A stretch of 64,000 nucleotides of DNA from Terriglobia bacterium. GTDB lineage: Bacteria; Acidobacteriota; Terriglobia; JAIQFV01. The notes under the pieces were generated by a model. It was not told the DNA's origin. It saw nothing but the letters and a program-made list of their open reading frames with translations, and ran no database searches. Where the stretch lies: NCBI GenBank assembly GCA_020072965.1, contig JAIQFY010000008.1, positions 1 through 64,000 of the forward strand. The letters are read 5' to 3'. How positions within the stretch are numbered: the first letter of the stretch is position 1; each line of letters begins with the position of its first letter. A program made the translations under genes and the position numbers. This document shows positions 1 to 10,535 of the stretch, one piece after another.

Positions 1-2
1 TT

Positions 3-2075
3 CATTCTGATGTACGACGACATGCGCAGCGCAGAATCGCCACGCCACGCGCTGATGGAATTCCTGGAAAGCACGTATGCCGCGGGCGCGAAACTCGCGA
101 ACTGGGACCGGCAGGCCTTCCATGGACGACGAATAATAGTTTCTGTGGGACTGCGTCGAACGGGCTGTTCCACACAAACGCCAACGATGGGTCGGGCGGC
201 AACAACACTCGTTTTGAGCGAGTTGCAACTCCCAACATCGTGATTCCTGCCAGTGCCGAGGACATCACGCTTGATTTTGATATCTGTTATGACACGGAAG
301 ATGATCCGAATTTCAATGTGCTGGCTTACGACGGGGCCACACTTCGTATCAGTGACTTCACCACGGGAAGATTCGCCCGCGCCAATTTGGTGGAGGCATT
401 TTCTGAGTCGATTGTCACCGGCAGCTTCTTCCATTTCCCCAAGCACACACCCAGGAGCAGCAACCCGAATTATTTCCAGGATATGTCGGTATGGGCCGGT
501 TCCTCCGGCGGCTTCCAACATGTCAGCATGAGGTTGCCAGGTATGGCCGGCAGCACCGTCCAACTCCGCCCGGACTACACCCAGGACAGCATCGGCACTT
601 GCGCCGATGTGCGGCCGGGGCACACCTGCGGAGTGATCATCGACAATATCGTGATGAAGAGCGTGGTGTCGGCAGCAGGCACTTGTTCAGCCATCACTCT
701 CAGTCCGGGGACTCTTCCGTCGGGAGTTCAAGGAGTGGTTTACCCTTCAACGAGCCTGACGGCAACCGGCGGTACAAATCCTAACACCTTCAGTGAACTT
801 GGTTCCCTGCCCACTGGGCTGACGCTTTCCTCGTCCGGCTTGCTTTCGGGCACGCCGACTGCAGAAGGCTCCTTTCCGATCACCATCACGTCAAGTGACG
901 TAAACGGTTGTACCGGGAGTCAATTGTACACGGTTGCCATATCGGCAACCGCCACGATGTCTAGTCCGGCGCCGGGAGCGACTTTGACTTCGTCGTCGGT
1001 GACCTTTACATGGAGTCCGGGCACGGGGGTTTCTCAGTACTATCTCCAAGTGGGAAAGACGCTGGGAGGCCAAGAAATCTTTAGTGCAGGCCTGGGGGCA
1101 AACCTGTCAACGTTGGTGTTAGATATCCCGAGCAACGGCAGCACGGTGTTCGTGCGGTTGTGGTCAAATATCGGAGGCCCTTGGTTCTTCAATGACTATA
1201 CCTACTTGGCCTGCAGCGGATGCACGCCTACCAAGGCAGCCCTGACTGCTCCTGTGCCGGGGTCGGCCTTGACCTCGTCATCGGTGATTTTTTCCTGGGG
1301 CACGAGCTCGGCGGGCCAGTACTATCTGCAGGTGGGCACGGCACCGGGAGGTCAGCAGATCTATAGTGCAGGGCAGGGGACAAACCTGGCGGCAACAGTA
1401 TTGGACATTCCGAACGACGGAAGCACGGTGTTTGTGCGGTTGTGGTCGAATGTCGGGGCTGCCTGGCTGTTCAACGACTATACTTATCTGGCTTGCAGCG
1501 GATGCACTCAAACTAGGGGGGTCATGACGGCCCCGGCTGCGGGATCGACCTTGACCGCCTCCTTGGTGACTTTTACATGGAGCACGAGCTTGGCGGGCCA
1601 ATACTATCTTCAGGTGGGCACGGCACCAGGAGGACAGCAGATCTACAGTGCGGGGCAGGGGACAAACCTGTCGGCGTCAGTATTGGACCTACCAAACAAC
1701 GGGAGCACCGTGTTTGTGCGGCTGTGGTCAAACATCGGTGGTGTCTGGTTATTCAACGACTATACTTACTCGTCTTGCACGGGTTGTGTGCCCACCAAGG
1801 CACCCATGGTGAGTCCACCTCCAGGGTCGACGTTAAGCTCAGGAACAGTCACCTTTTCATGGGGGACGAGCGTAGCCTCGCAGATCTATCTGCAAGTGGG
1901 CAAAACCCTTGGAGGACAGGAAATCTACAGTGCCGGGCAGGGGACGAATCTGTCGACAGTGGTGACGGGAGTTCCAAATGACGGAAGCATCGTTTTCGTC
2001 CGGCTGTGGTCGAACATAGGAGCAGCCTGGTTGTCTAACGATTACACCTACAAAGCGTGCTCTGGGTGTCAATAG
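3..2075 (+). CDS. Ig-like repeat surface/secreted protein, 5' truncated
   Basis: The frame is open from the left edge to the TAG at 2073, so the true start lies outside the window; 690 codons are visible. Protein-like sequence is clear from about 130 onward. Nucleotides about 690-945 encode an He_PIG/Ig-like module (motif LPTGLTLSSSGLLSGTP). From 957 to the stop come four tandem modules of about 94 residues, each with YYLQVG or IYLQVG, VFVRLWSN, NDYTY and a closing C-x2-C (for example CSGC). Such all-beta repeat proteins are normally exported and act in adhesion or at the surface; function here is inference. The next gene, cysteine synthase, has its own ribosome-binding site, so no operon link is implied. 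No C-terminal sorting signal is seen. The first about 40 codons look less protein-like and could contain a sequencing or frame problem. Confidence 0.8.
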   Translation, partial: HSDVRRHAQRRIATPRADGIPGKHVCRGRETRELGPAGLPWTTNNSFCGTASNGLFHTNANDGSGGNNTRFERVATPNIVIPASAEDITLDFDICYDTEDDPNFNVLAYDGATLRISDFTTGRFARANLVEAFSESIVTGSFFHFPKHTPRSSNPNYFQDMSVWAGSSGGFQHVSMRLPGMAGSTVQLRPDYTQDSIGTCADVRPGHTCGVIIDNIVMKSVVSAAGTCSAITLSPGTLPSGVQGVVYPSTSLTATGGTNPNTFSELGSLPTGLTLSSSGLLSGTPTAEGSFPITITSSDVNGCTGSQLYTVAISATATMSSPAPGATLTSSSVTFTWSPGTGVSQYYLQVGKTLGGQEIFSAGLGANLSTLVLDIPSNGSTVFVRLWSNIGGPWFFNDYTYLACSGCTPTKAALTAPVPGSALTSSSVIFSWGTSSAGQYYLQVGTAPGGQQIYSAGQGTNLAATVLDIPNDGSTVFVRLWSNVGAAWLFNDYTYLACSGCTQTRGVMTAPAAGSTLTASLVTFTWSTSLAGQYYLQVGTAPGGQQIYSAGQGTNLSASVLDLPNNGSTVFVRLWSNIGGVWLFNDYTYSSCTGCVPTKAPMVSPPPGSTLSSGTVTFSWGTSVASQIYLQVGKTLGGQEIYSAGQGTNLSTVVTGVPNDGSIVFVRLWSNIGAAWLSNDYTYKACSGCQ
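957..2072 (+). repeat. Four in-frame tandem repeats (~282 bp each)
   Basis: Units begin at 957, 1242, 1524 and 1806 (spacing 285, 282 and 282 bp; the last unit is about 267 bp). They encode the about 94-residue modules of the surface protein. Units 2 and 3 are the most alike at DNA level, sharing long identical runs around 1610-1680 and 1330-1380, which suggests recent duplication or gene conversion. Confidence 0.9.
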
Positions 2076-2161
2076 AAAATAGCGTGTTCAGTCTGCGCTC
2101 GCATCCGCTGGGTTTTTGGGTTTCAGTCTCTTCAGGTGAAGGTCTCCCATCATTGTGGCGG

Positions 2162-2199
2162 ATCTATTTGGATAGACGAAATGGACAAAACAGACCACT
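2162..2199. repeat. Degenerate short-unit repeat upstream of cysK
   Basis: The stretch contains loose repeats of the form ATAGACGAAATGGAC followed by AAAACAGACC. The same kind of unit reappears after the gene at 3191-3222 (opposite orientation) and 3379-3406. It is intergenic and non-coding; the relation to the downstream copies is by eye. Confidence 0.5.
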
Positions 2200-2259
2200 T
2201 GGACCGCAACGTTGCTTTGTGATATACCATCACTAGCAACGGCTTGAGGGAGGCTTGAT

Positions 2260-3180
2260 ATGTCTGCTGTTCTGGTGCCTTGTCCCACCCTGTTGTCCCG
2301 CATTGGAAACACCCCATTGTTCGAGTTGAAAAACGTTGCTTCCACGACCGGCGCCACTATATACGCCAAAGCAGAATACATGAATCCGAGCGGGAGTGTG
2401 AAGGACCGGATTGCGCGCTACATCATCGAGCGGGCCGAGGAGCGGGGCGAATTAAAGTCTGGCTCAACCATCCTTGAAGTCACTAGTGGAAACACCGGGA
2501 TCGCGCTCTCCATGGTCGGGGCGCAGAAGGGATACCGGGTTGTCATCATCATGCCAAAGACTGCGAGCATCGAGCGTCGAAAGATGATTGAGGCGTTCGG
2601 GGCTGAACTCGAGCTGATCGAAGATGTTTCTGACATTGAGCCTGCGGTGGTGGAGACCGAGGAGCGAGCGAGGAAAGATCCAGCAATCTTCCTGCCTCGT
2701 CAGTTTTCGAATCCCGACAACCCTGCGGCCCACACCGCCACCACCGGTCGTGAAATCCTCGACGAGTTGGGAGCGGATGTGGATGCCTTCGTCATGGGAG
2801 TAGGGACAGGTGGGACGCTGATGGGAGTCGGGGAGGCCCTGCGAAGAGCGAATCGCAGGGTGCAGCTCGTGGCGGTTGAACCCGCGGAATCAGCCGTGAT
2901 GTCGGGCGGGGCCCCCGGGAGTCACGGAATCCAAGGCATCGCCGATGGGTTTATCCCACCGATCGTCGAGCTGCAGAAGATCGATCGGATTGTGAAGGTC
3001 CCGACGCAAGAAGCGATCCGGATGGCCAAAAGGTTGGCACGGGAAGAAGCCCTGTTCGTCGGGATCAGTGCCGGGGCAAATGTCGTGGCCGCTCAAGTGG
3101 TCGCTCAAAACCTAGGCCCAGGCAAGAACGTAGTCACGATCCTTCCCGACCGGGGTGAGCGGTATCTTTCCGTGTGGTAA
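2260..3180 (+). CDS. cysK: Cysteine synthase (O-acetylserine sulfhydrylase)
   Basis: This PLP enzyme makes L-cysteine from O-acetylserine and sulfide in the cytoplasm. The 306-residue protein is full length for the family. Lys48 in SGSVKDR is the expected Schiff-base lysine, TSGNTG (75-80) is the substrate loop, GTGGT (182-186) is the phosphate-binding loop, and PDRGERYLS closes the protein. ATG 2260 is supported by a GAGGGAGG Shine-Dalgarno about 7 bases upstream. The gene stands alone between repeat-bearing gaps; no cysE, sulfate-assimilation gene or riboswitch was seen nearby. CysK versus CysM cannot be settled by eye. It could supply cysteine to the ISC system encoded at 19-25 kb, but that is only a pathway statement. 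Confidence 0.93.
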   Translation: MSAVLVPCPTLLSRIGNTPLFELKNVASTTGATIYAKAEYMNPSGSVKDRIARYIIERAEERGELKSGSTILEVTSGNTGIALSMVGAQKGYRVVIIMPKTASIERRKMIEAFGAELELIEDVSDIEPAVVETEERARKDPAIFLPRQFSNPDNPAAHTATTGREILDELGADVDAFVMGVGTGGTLMGVGEALRRANRRVQLVAVEPAESAVMSGGAPGSHGIQGIADGFIPPIVELQKIDRIVKVPTQEAIRMAKRLAREEALFVGISAGANVVAAQVVAQNLGPGKNVVTILPDRGERYLSVW

Positions 3181-3190
3181 GAGAAATGAT

Positions 3191-3406
3191 CAGTCTATTC
3201 GGTCTGTTTGGTCTATTCGGTCGAAAACAGTTGTCGGTTGACAGTTCTCAGTTGCCAGTGAGCTGAAGTCACGAATCGACTGAAGGCCGGTGGGATGGAT
3301 ATATTCAGGCGAAGATCTGCCCGGTTTTTGATGGATTTGGCCTGCGCTTCCGTCCGTCGCAATGTAGCGGATCCTCACGGATAGATCAAACAGATGAAAT
3401 AGACTG
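3191..3406. repeat. Imperfect inverted repeat of ~10-bp units (gap 3181-3511)
   Basis: The gap downstream of cysK holds no gene. Its left arm, 3191-3222, is built of units such as GTCTATTCGGTC and GTCTGTTTGG. The reverse complement of this pattern returns at 3379-3406. Between the arms, 3223-3255 carries CAGTTGTCGGTTGACAG-like units, the family that forms the inverted repeat at 39291-39380. No transposase or open frame lies inside. Confidence 0.55.
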
Positions 3407-3511
3407 TTGTTTGTGACCGAATCTGCCAAGAAACCGGCGGACGCGAGCGCAAACTGATCAGACCCTTTCTTCCCCCCAAAATAGTATAATATTGCCTTGA
3501 GTCTCATCGCT

Positions 3512-4627
3512 ATGACGACGTTACGAGACATTGTCAATCAAAACGTTCGCGAGGGCGAACTATATGAGAAGCTCGATGGGGGCTGGGTGCATTGTTATGC
3601 CTGCGGACATAGCTGTCGGGTCCCCGACGGGCAACCGGGGGTATGCAAGGTCCGGTTTAACCGGGGGGGGACTCTCTTCGTTCCCTGGGGGTACGTAGGC
3701 GGAGTTCAGTGTGACCCGATTGAAAAAAAACCCTTTTTCCATGCTTATCCCGGGGCTTTGGCTTACAGCTTTGGCATGCTGGGTTGTGATTTGCACTGCG
3801 CCTATTGCCAGAACTGGGTGACCTCCCAGGTCTTGCGCGATCCAACGGCTGTCTCGCCGCCGATGAAAGTCACGCCGCAGTCCCTGGTGAGCGATGCCCT
3901 GCGTCAAGGCGCCAAGGTAATCGTCAGCACGTACAACGAGCCGCTCATCACGAGCGAGTGGGCCGTGGCGGTTTTCAAGGAGGCAAAGGGCGCAGGGTTA
4001 ATGACCGGTTATGTTTCCAATGGAAATGGCACACCGGAGGTGCTCGAATACCTCCGGCCCTGGGTTGATTTTTACAAGGTTGATCTCAAGAGCTTTGATG
4101 ATCGGCACTATCGTCAACTTGGAGGACGTCTGCAGCCGATACTTGATTCTATCCGGCGGCTGTATCAGTTGGGATTTTGGCTGGAGGTCCTCACGCTCCT
4201 GATCCCGGGGTTCAATGATTCTGAGGACGAATTGAAACGGCTGACCGGGTTTCTTTGCGGCGTCTCACCGGATATCCCCTGGCATGTGACCGCATTTCAC
4301 AAAGATTATAAAATGACGGATCCTGAGAACACTACGCCGGAGGCTCTGCTGCGTGCTTGCCGGATTGGCGCGGAAGCGGGGTTGCGTTATATCTACGCCG
4401 GAAATCTCCCGGGACTGGTCGGTGGGTTGGAGAACACTGGTTGTCCCAATTGCGGTGTGCTCCTTATCGAGCGATTCGGTTACTTAATCATCGGTTATTC
4501 CCTCACGTCAAACGGATCGTGCCCATCTTGCGGAACACCAATTCCGGGAAGATGGGATTCTGAATTTCGCGGTCAAATCACTTCCCGTCCGTTTGTTCCC
4601 CGGATGCGTCAGCGAATTCGGTCATAA
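3512..4627 (+). CDS. amrS: AmrS-type radical SAM protein (AmmeMemoRadiSam system)
   Basis: This is a predicted radical SAM enzyme of the family found with MEMO1 and AMMECR1 homologues; its substrate is not established. The 371-residue protein has an N-terminal Cys cluster (28, 31, 35, 45), then the SAM-cluster motif C-x3-C-x2-C (Cys92, 96, 99, in GCDLHCAYCQNW), and a C-terminal zinc-ribbon-like pair of CxxC motifs (about 308-345). ATG 3512 fits the family N-terminus; an in-frame TTG at 3497 is the alternative. Neither has a good Shine-Dalgarno. A TATAAT at 3485-3490 would place the transcript start near 3497, so the leader would be very short. The MEMO1 and AMMECR1 partner genes are not adjacent. 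A small cupin gene follows at 4749. Confidence 0.88.
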   Translation: MTTLRDIVNQNVREGELYEKLDGGWVHCYACGHSCRVPDGQPGVCKVRFNRGGTLFVPWGYVGGVQCDPIEKKPFFHAYPGALAYSFGMLGCDLHCAYCQNWVTSQVLRDPTAVSPPMKVTPQSLVSDALRQGAKVIVSTYNEPLITSEWAVAVFKEAKGAGLMTGYVSNGNGTPEVLEYLRPWVDFYKVDLKSFDDRHYRQLGGRLQPILDSIRRLYQLGFWLEVLTLLIPGFNDSEDELKRLTGFLCGVSPDIPWHVTAFHKDYKMTDPENTTPEALLRACRIGAEAGLRYIYAGNLPGLVGGLENTGCPNCGVLLIERFGYLIIGYSLTSNGSCPSCGTPIPGRWDSEFRGQITSRPFVPRMRQRIRS

Positions 4628-4748
4628 GCGTTCAAGGTCCAGACATCCATCTCCGCAAGGCTCTCTAAGATTTACTTCCTTTCTTGTTCATCGAGAGGAG
4701 ATCAACAAACTGGCAACATTCGGCGAGTCCGACATGAGGAGGTCAATG

Positions 4749-5078
4749 ATGGATTATTTTCAAGACTACCGAGCCCACATTCGGTTTTCCCAGGAAAAAC
4801 CCTCTAAAACCACTCTTTTTCGAACCCCAGGGCTATTGCTTGGCATAAACTGTTTGGAGCCAGGTCAGTCGCAGCCGACACACCAACACGCGGAGCAGGA
4901 CAAGTTTTACTTCGTTGTGGAAGGTGAGGGTGAGTTTACCGTGGGAAAAGAGACTCAGAAGGCGAAAATGGGAACGACCGTGTGGGCGCCCGCTGGGGTT
5001 AGTCATGGAGTGAGCAACGCGGGTCCGGACCGACTGGTTCTATTAATGGGAATGGCTCCTGCACCGCCCATTTCGTAA
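4749..5078 (+). CDS. Small single-domain cupin protein
   Basis: The 109-residue protein is essentially one cupin_2 beta barrel. The first metal motif includes HQH (His45, His47) and the second PAGVSH has His86, so it probably binds a divalent metal; the enzymatic or sensory role is unknown. A longer open frame runs back to 4593, but a clean AGGAGG at 4737-4742 sits 6 bases before ATG 4749 and decides the start; ATG 4746 is also possible. It lies 121 bp downstream of amrS on the same strand and may be co-transcribed. Stop is at 5076-5078, followed by a large inverted repeat. Confidence 0.82.
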   Translation: MDYFQDYRAHIRFSQEKPSKTTLFRTPGLLLGINCLEPGQSQPTHQHAEQDKFYFVVEGEGEFTVGKETQKAKMGTTVWAPAGVSHGVSNAGPDRLVLLMGMAPAPPIS

Positions 5079-5165
5079 AAGAGATGATTCCGTTCTTAGA
5101 TTCTAAGATGACAAATCCGTGCAGAAATAGTTCAAATCTTGGAGACGACGCTGCTTTGGCGAGAG

Positions 5166-5360
5166 AAATCAGAAGTCGGAAGTCAGAAGTCGGATGTCGG
5201 ATTTCAAAAGTGGGGCGTCAGTAGTCAGAGCTCAGAAGAAGGACACATCCGATGTAGTAAAATCTCCAAACCAAGAGATAAAAGATTTGACTTCTCATAT
5301 CCGACTTCCAACTTCTGACTTCTGACTTCTGACTTCCGACCTCTGACATCTGACTTCAAG
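5166..5360. repeat. Large inverted repeat of degenerate CAGAAGT heptads
   Basis: This fills most of the gene-free gap 5079-5412. The left arm (about 5167-5238) is a tandem run of units like CAGAAGTCGGAAGT; the right arm (about 5290-5359) is the complementary run ACTTCTGACTTCTGACTT. The arms are separated by about 50 bp, so the transcript could fold into a long imperfect hairpin. It lies between a plus-strand cupin gene and the end of minus-strand glmS. It may stop transcription from both sides, but no canonical T-tract is present. No protein-coding content is seen. Confidence 0.75.
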
Positions 5361-5412
5361 ATCCAGAACAAAAATTCTCCGACTGAGCCATAGACCGGGT
5401 TTAATCCAAGTA

Positions 5413-7263
<1,851 letters not shown>

Positions 7264-7285
7264 GAGTTTTCCCCTCTCTTCACAC

Positions 7286-8686
7286 CTATGCTTTTGTGGG
7301 CTTCGATTTCTGTTCAGCGCGCTTTTGTTTCCAGTCCTGCTTGTTTTCCTGCCGGCCGCGTGCAATCGCCAGGGCATCGGGGGGAACATCGCGGGTGATC
7401 ACCGACCCAGCGGCCACATAGGCGCCTTTGTGGACGACAACCGGAGCGACCAGCTCCACCCCGCTGCCGATGAAGCAGTCATCCTCGATCTCGGTCACAT
7501 TCTTATTGACGCCATCATAGTTGCACGTGATGGTACCCGCTCCAATATTGGCATTTTGCCCCACCGTCGTATCACCGAGATAGGTGAGGTGAGAGGCCTT
7601 GGAGTTCTGGCCGAGCCTGGCTTTCTTAAGCTCAACAAAATTGCCGACGCGGGCATTCGATTCGACCTCCGCCTCCAACCGCAGATGGGCGAACGGGCCA
7701 ATGGAGGCTTTCTCGGCGACATGGCTTTCGTTGATGACGCTCAAGTCATTAACCACGACATCGTCTCCGAGGATTGAATGGGTGATGCGGCAATGTGAGC
7801 GAATGACGCAACGCCGGCCAATCGAGGAGGGTCCTTCGATGCGAACACCCGGAAAAAGAATTGTGTCCTGGCCGATCGTGACGTCCTCCTCCACCGAGGT
7901 CGTGGCGGGATCAAGAATCGTTACGCCATCCCGCATAAGCCGCTGGAGAGTCCGCAATCGAAGGACCCGGATGACCTCAGCGAGTTCGATTCGATCATTC
8001 ACCCCCAGAACCTCCATGGGGTCGGGAGTTCCAAAGACATTGACCTTCTTCCTGGCGGCGATCAGCAGTTCGATCAGGTCAGTCAGGTAATATTCCTGTT
8101 GAGAGTTTTGATTACTGAGCCTGGAAATGAACTTCTTAAGGAGATCCAGGGAAATCAGGTAGAGCCCTACATTGATTTCCTTGACACGCCGCTGAGCCGG
8201 GGTAGCGTCGCGGTCTTCGACGATGCGGGTGATCTTCCCGGAACGGTTCTTAAGTATTCGGCCGTAGCCGGAGGGGTCCTCCAAACAGGTTGAGACCACC
8301 GTCGCATCAGCTCGCTCGGAGTGGTGCGATTCCAGGATTTTCTTCAGCAGATTCAAGCCGATGAGCGGGATGTCCCCGTTGAGAATGAGAACCGTTCCCG
8401 ATGTTTGCGGGATCTGCTGCGTTGCGACTAGAATGCAATGACCGGTTCCGAGCTGAGGTTCCTGGGTAATGAACTCGACCGGGTGTTTTCGGAGGGCCGA
8501 TTGAACGTCTTCCGCGCAGTGTCCCACCATGACATAGATGGCCTGAGGGGAAAGCCCCTCCGTGGCTTCGATCACGCGCTCAATCATACTTTTCCCGTGC
8601 ACGGGTGTGGCCAGTTTGGAGCGCCGGGATTTGAAGCGCGTACTTTTGCCCGCAGCCATCACAACAGCGATCAGTGAGTTTGACAT
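7286..8686 (-). CDS. glmU: Bifunctional UDP-GlcNAc pyrophosphorylase / GlcN-1-P acetyltransferase
   Basis: GlmU acetylates glucosamine-1-phosphate and then uridylylates it, completing UDP-GlcNAc synthesis in the cytoplasm. The 466-residue protein has the N-terminal nucleotidyltransferase motif [14 protein letters not shown] (11-24), an ILNGDIPLI region, and a C-terminal left-handed beta-helix of hexapeptide repeats with the acetyltransferase segment around YDGVNKN. The C-terminal tail is lysine-rich. The family norm is about 455 residues, so it is full length. The start at 8686 lacks an obvious Shine-Dalgarno, but upstream sequence does not align with the family. It heads a glmU-glmS operon. 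The 219 bp between it and the TPR gene hold nothing recognised. Confidence 0.95.
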   Translation of the reverse strand: MSNSLIAVVMAAGKSTRFKSRRSKLATPVHGKSMIERVIEATEGLSPQAIYVMVGHCAEDVQSALRKHPVEFITQEPQLGTGHCILVATQQIPQTSGTVLILNGDIPLIGLNLLKKILESHHSERADATVVSTCLEDPSGYGRILKNRSGKITRIVEDRDATPAQRRVKEINVGLYLISLDLLKKFISRLSNQNSQQEYYLTDLIELLIAARKKVNVFGTPDPMEVLGVNDRIELAEVIRVLRLRTLQRLMRDGVTILDPATTSVEEDVTIGQDTILFPGVRIEGPSSIGRRCVIRSHCRITHSILGDDVVVNDLSVINESHVAEKASIGPFAHLRLEAEVESNARVGNFVELKKARLGQNSKASHLTYLGDTTVGQNANIGAGTITCNYDGVNKNVTEIEDDCFIGSGVELVAPVVVHKGAYVAAGSVITRDVPPDALAIARGRQENKQDWKQKRAEQKSKPTKA

Positions 8687-8905
8687 GGGCGTATGTTCGC
8701 AGAATTCCGGCTCCCCGCCAATCCCAAAGTATGGGGAAACGATTGCGTCCGCCGCGTCCGGACCTTAACGGGTTGGAGCCCAAACCCGCAAGCGCCCGGC
8801 GATCTTGCACCTGCGGGAGGGCCTCCAACATCACCACGTGTTTCTGCGTTGCAGGCCGTCCACCCAGGCGGACTGACCCGGCAATTTAATATGGGCAACA
8901 GCACT

Positions 8906-9586
8906 CTAAGTGTTGGCAGAGCTCCCATGGACGAGGGCTTGAAATTCAGTGGTTGGTGAGATGAGTTCAAAATCCGAATCGTTTATTGCGGCCGTGCGGT
9001 TTCTGGGATTTAGTTGGATGGCCCGCTGAAGGTACTTCAACGCTTGCTCCAGATGGCCTTGCAGAGACTCGAGAGCGGCGATTCCATAAAGAATGTGGTC
9101 CCCTTTGGGATCGAGGGCAAGGGCTTTTTCCAAGCTCGTTTGCGCCTCTCCGAATTCCCGCCGGTTCAAGTGAGCGATGGCGAGGTTATAGAGATCTTCA
9201 GACGTCTTGGCACCACCGGGACCCTTGGCAAGTCGTTGCTGACATATACTCAAGTGAACTCTCGCGCGTTCGACGATGTCGGGCTCTTTTGGGAATTGGT
9301 CGATCACCTTTTGAAAGGAGTCGCGGGCCTTGGCAAATTCGTGCGAGGCAAAGCTTCTCAAGGCGGCTTCGTAGAGTTTGACCGCTTGAGGATCCCGTTC
9401 CGGGGTCACTGTCCTTTTGATCAAGCGCTTTTCCGGGGGACGGGCCTTTGCGGCTTGTACACGTCCTTCCACCCGTCGGATCGGGACTTTTGACGAAGGC
9501 CGCCCCGAGGGTTTTTGACGTTGAACGGGTCGCGAATTTTTCGACGTTTTCTTCTTGACACTCCGTTGTGTTGTTACTTTTGCCAT
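8906..9586 (-). CDS. TPR-repeat protein with basic N-terminus
   Basis: The 226-residue protein starts with about 65 residues rich in Lys, Arg and Pro (SVKKKTSKN and similar) and then has three or four TPR-like helical hairpins: DSFQKVIDQFPKEP, LAIAHLNRREFGEAQTSLEKA and EQALKYLQRAIQLNP. No signal peptide is seen, so a cytoplasmic, possibly nucleic-acid-binding, scaffold role is plausible. Function is not known. The frame is open to 9703, but ATG 9586 has an AAGAGG 6 bases upstream and begins the natural basic segment. A good minus-strand promoter is at 9761-9789, giving a leader of about 170 nt. It may read through toward glmU 220 bp away. Confidence 0.75.
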   Translation of the reverse strand: MAKVTTQRSVKKKTSKNSRPVQRQKPSGRPSSKVPIRRVEGRVQAAKARPPEKRLIKRTVTPERDPQAVKLYEAALRSFASHEFAKARDSFQKVIDQFPKEPDIVERARVHLSICQQRLAKGPGGAKTSEDLYNLAIAHLNRREFGEAQTSLEKALALDPKGDHILYGIAALESLQGHLEQALKYLQRAIQLNPRNRTAAINDSDFELISPTTEFQALVHGSSANT

Positions 9587-9760
9587 TCTAAACCTCTTTT
9601 GAGTTGTATGGTCGTTGGCATTCCCGGGTGGCCCACTGAAGGCCTGAGAAGCAAGCCAATTCAATGACATAGGAGAGACCACGGTCGCCTCACCTGTGGT
9701 CAAAGACTATCTGAGGGAACCGACAGGTAGCTTTCTTAAGCTTCCAGCCGACGTTTCAAC

Positions 9761-9789
9761 TTATAACAAACCTTCTGAGCTAAAGTCAA
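9761..9789 (-). promoter_or_regulatory. Sigma-70-type promoter for the TPR gene
   Basis: On the minus strand the -35 is TTGACT (9789-9784), a 17-bp spacer follows, and the -10 is TTATAA (9766-9761). It lies about 170 nt upstream of the TPR start and back to back with the plus-strand promoter at 9814. The 327-bp gap 9587-9913 holds no gene. Confidence 0.55.
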
Positions 9790-9813
9790 GGTGACGGCTT
9801 CGGCCTCCAAACA

Positions 9814-9842
9814 TTGACAATTGTTCAGGGCTAGGATAACTT
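9814..9842 (+). promoter_or_regulatory. Candidate promoter for nuoI
   Basis: TTGACA at 9814-9819, a 17-bp spacer, and a weak -10 TAACTT at 9837-9842, about 70 nt upstream of the nuoI ATG. The -35 is perfect and the -10 weak. Confidence 0.4.
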
Positions 9843-9913
9843 AACGCTTTCTCATAGCTGAGGTCGTGGAATAGTAACAGAAGAATGCCATAGAAGGCAG
9901 GGTTACGAACAAG

Positions 9914-10402
9914 ATGAATCTACTTAGAGAGGTTGTGGACGCGTCAGTGGCCCTCGTCAAGGGGTACGGCATGACACTCAGGCACGTCTTCCGGCCCGCG
10001 ATCACAGAGAATTATCCCGACGTGTTGCCAAAATTTGAAGAGCGATATCGCGGAATCCATGAACTTCAGCGGGATGAGAATGGGCTGGAAAAGTGCGTGG
10101 CTTGTTTTTTGTGTTCTGCCGCCTGCCCCGCCAATGCCATTTACATTGAAGCCGCCGAGAATACGGAGAAGGAAAGATTTAGCCAGGCCGAGCGTTACGC
10201 CAAGGTTTACAACATCGATTACGGCCGATGTATTTTTTGCGGGTTTTGTGTGGAAGCTTGCCCCACGGACGCCATTACCCACGGCCACAAATTTGAATTT
10301 GCCATCTACGATACGAAGGACTTGATTTATACAAAAGACATGCTGCTTGTGCCGGATTCGCGAAAGGAGAAGGGAAGGAAGGCCTCTGATCAGGCCGCTT
10401 GA
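9914..10402 (+). CDS. nuoI: NADH-quinone oxidoreductase subunit I (orphan)
   Basis: NuoI is the two-cluster ferredoxin-like subunit that carries electrons inside respiratory complex I. Both CxxCxxCxxxCP motifs are complete (Cys61, 64, 67, 71 and 106, 109, 112, 116), so two [4Fe-4S] clusters should bind. The N-terminus (VDASVALVKGYGMTLRHVF) and the segment ITENYPDVLPKF match NuoI rather than a free ferredoxin. At 162 residues it is full length. No other nuo gene is in the window: a TPR gene lies divergently upstream and a terminator-like hairpin follows at 10487. It may be a detached or second copy that joins a complex encoded elsewhere. Confidence 0.88.
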   Translation: MNLLREVVDASVALVKGYGMTLRHVFRPAITENYPDVLPKFEERYRGIHELQRDENGLEKCVACFLCSAACPANAIYIEAAENTEKERFSQAERYAKVYNIDYGRCIFCGFCVEACPTDAITHGHKFEFAIYDTKDLIYTKDMLLVPDSRKEKGRKASDQAA

Positions 10403-10486
10403 GGGTGTGGCTTGAATTTCACCTTGACTGCTGAAGGAATGGGGTGACGTAAGAGAGGTTGGACATTTTCTTTTTGGAATGAGAGA

Positions 10487-10535
10487 GGCGCCGGAGTCCT
10501 TGACCGACCATGGATTCGGCGCCTTTCTTGGTTTT
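10487..10535 (+). terminator. Hairpin terminator after nuoI
   Basis: GGCGCC (10487-10492) plus GAGTCC pairs with GGATTC plus GGCGCC (10512-10523) around a 12-nt loop, with one bulged G and one G-U pair. It is followed by TTTCTTGGTTTT. Confidence 0.6.

Noticed and set aside
4593-4748. 52-codon N-terminal extension of the cupin
   Set aside because: Overlaps the end of amrS, lacks cupin-like sequence, and the AGGAGG at 4737 marks a later start.
7264-7285. glmS ribozyme upstream of glmS
   Set aside because: Only 22 bp separate glmU and glmS, far too short for the ribozyme.
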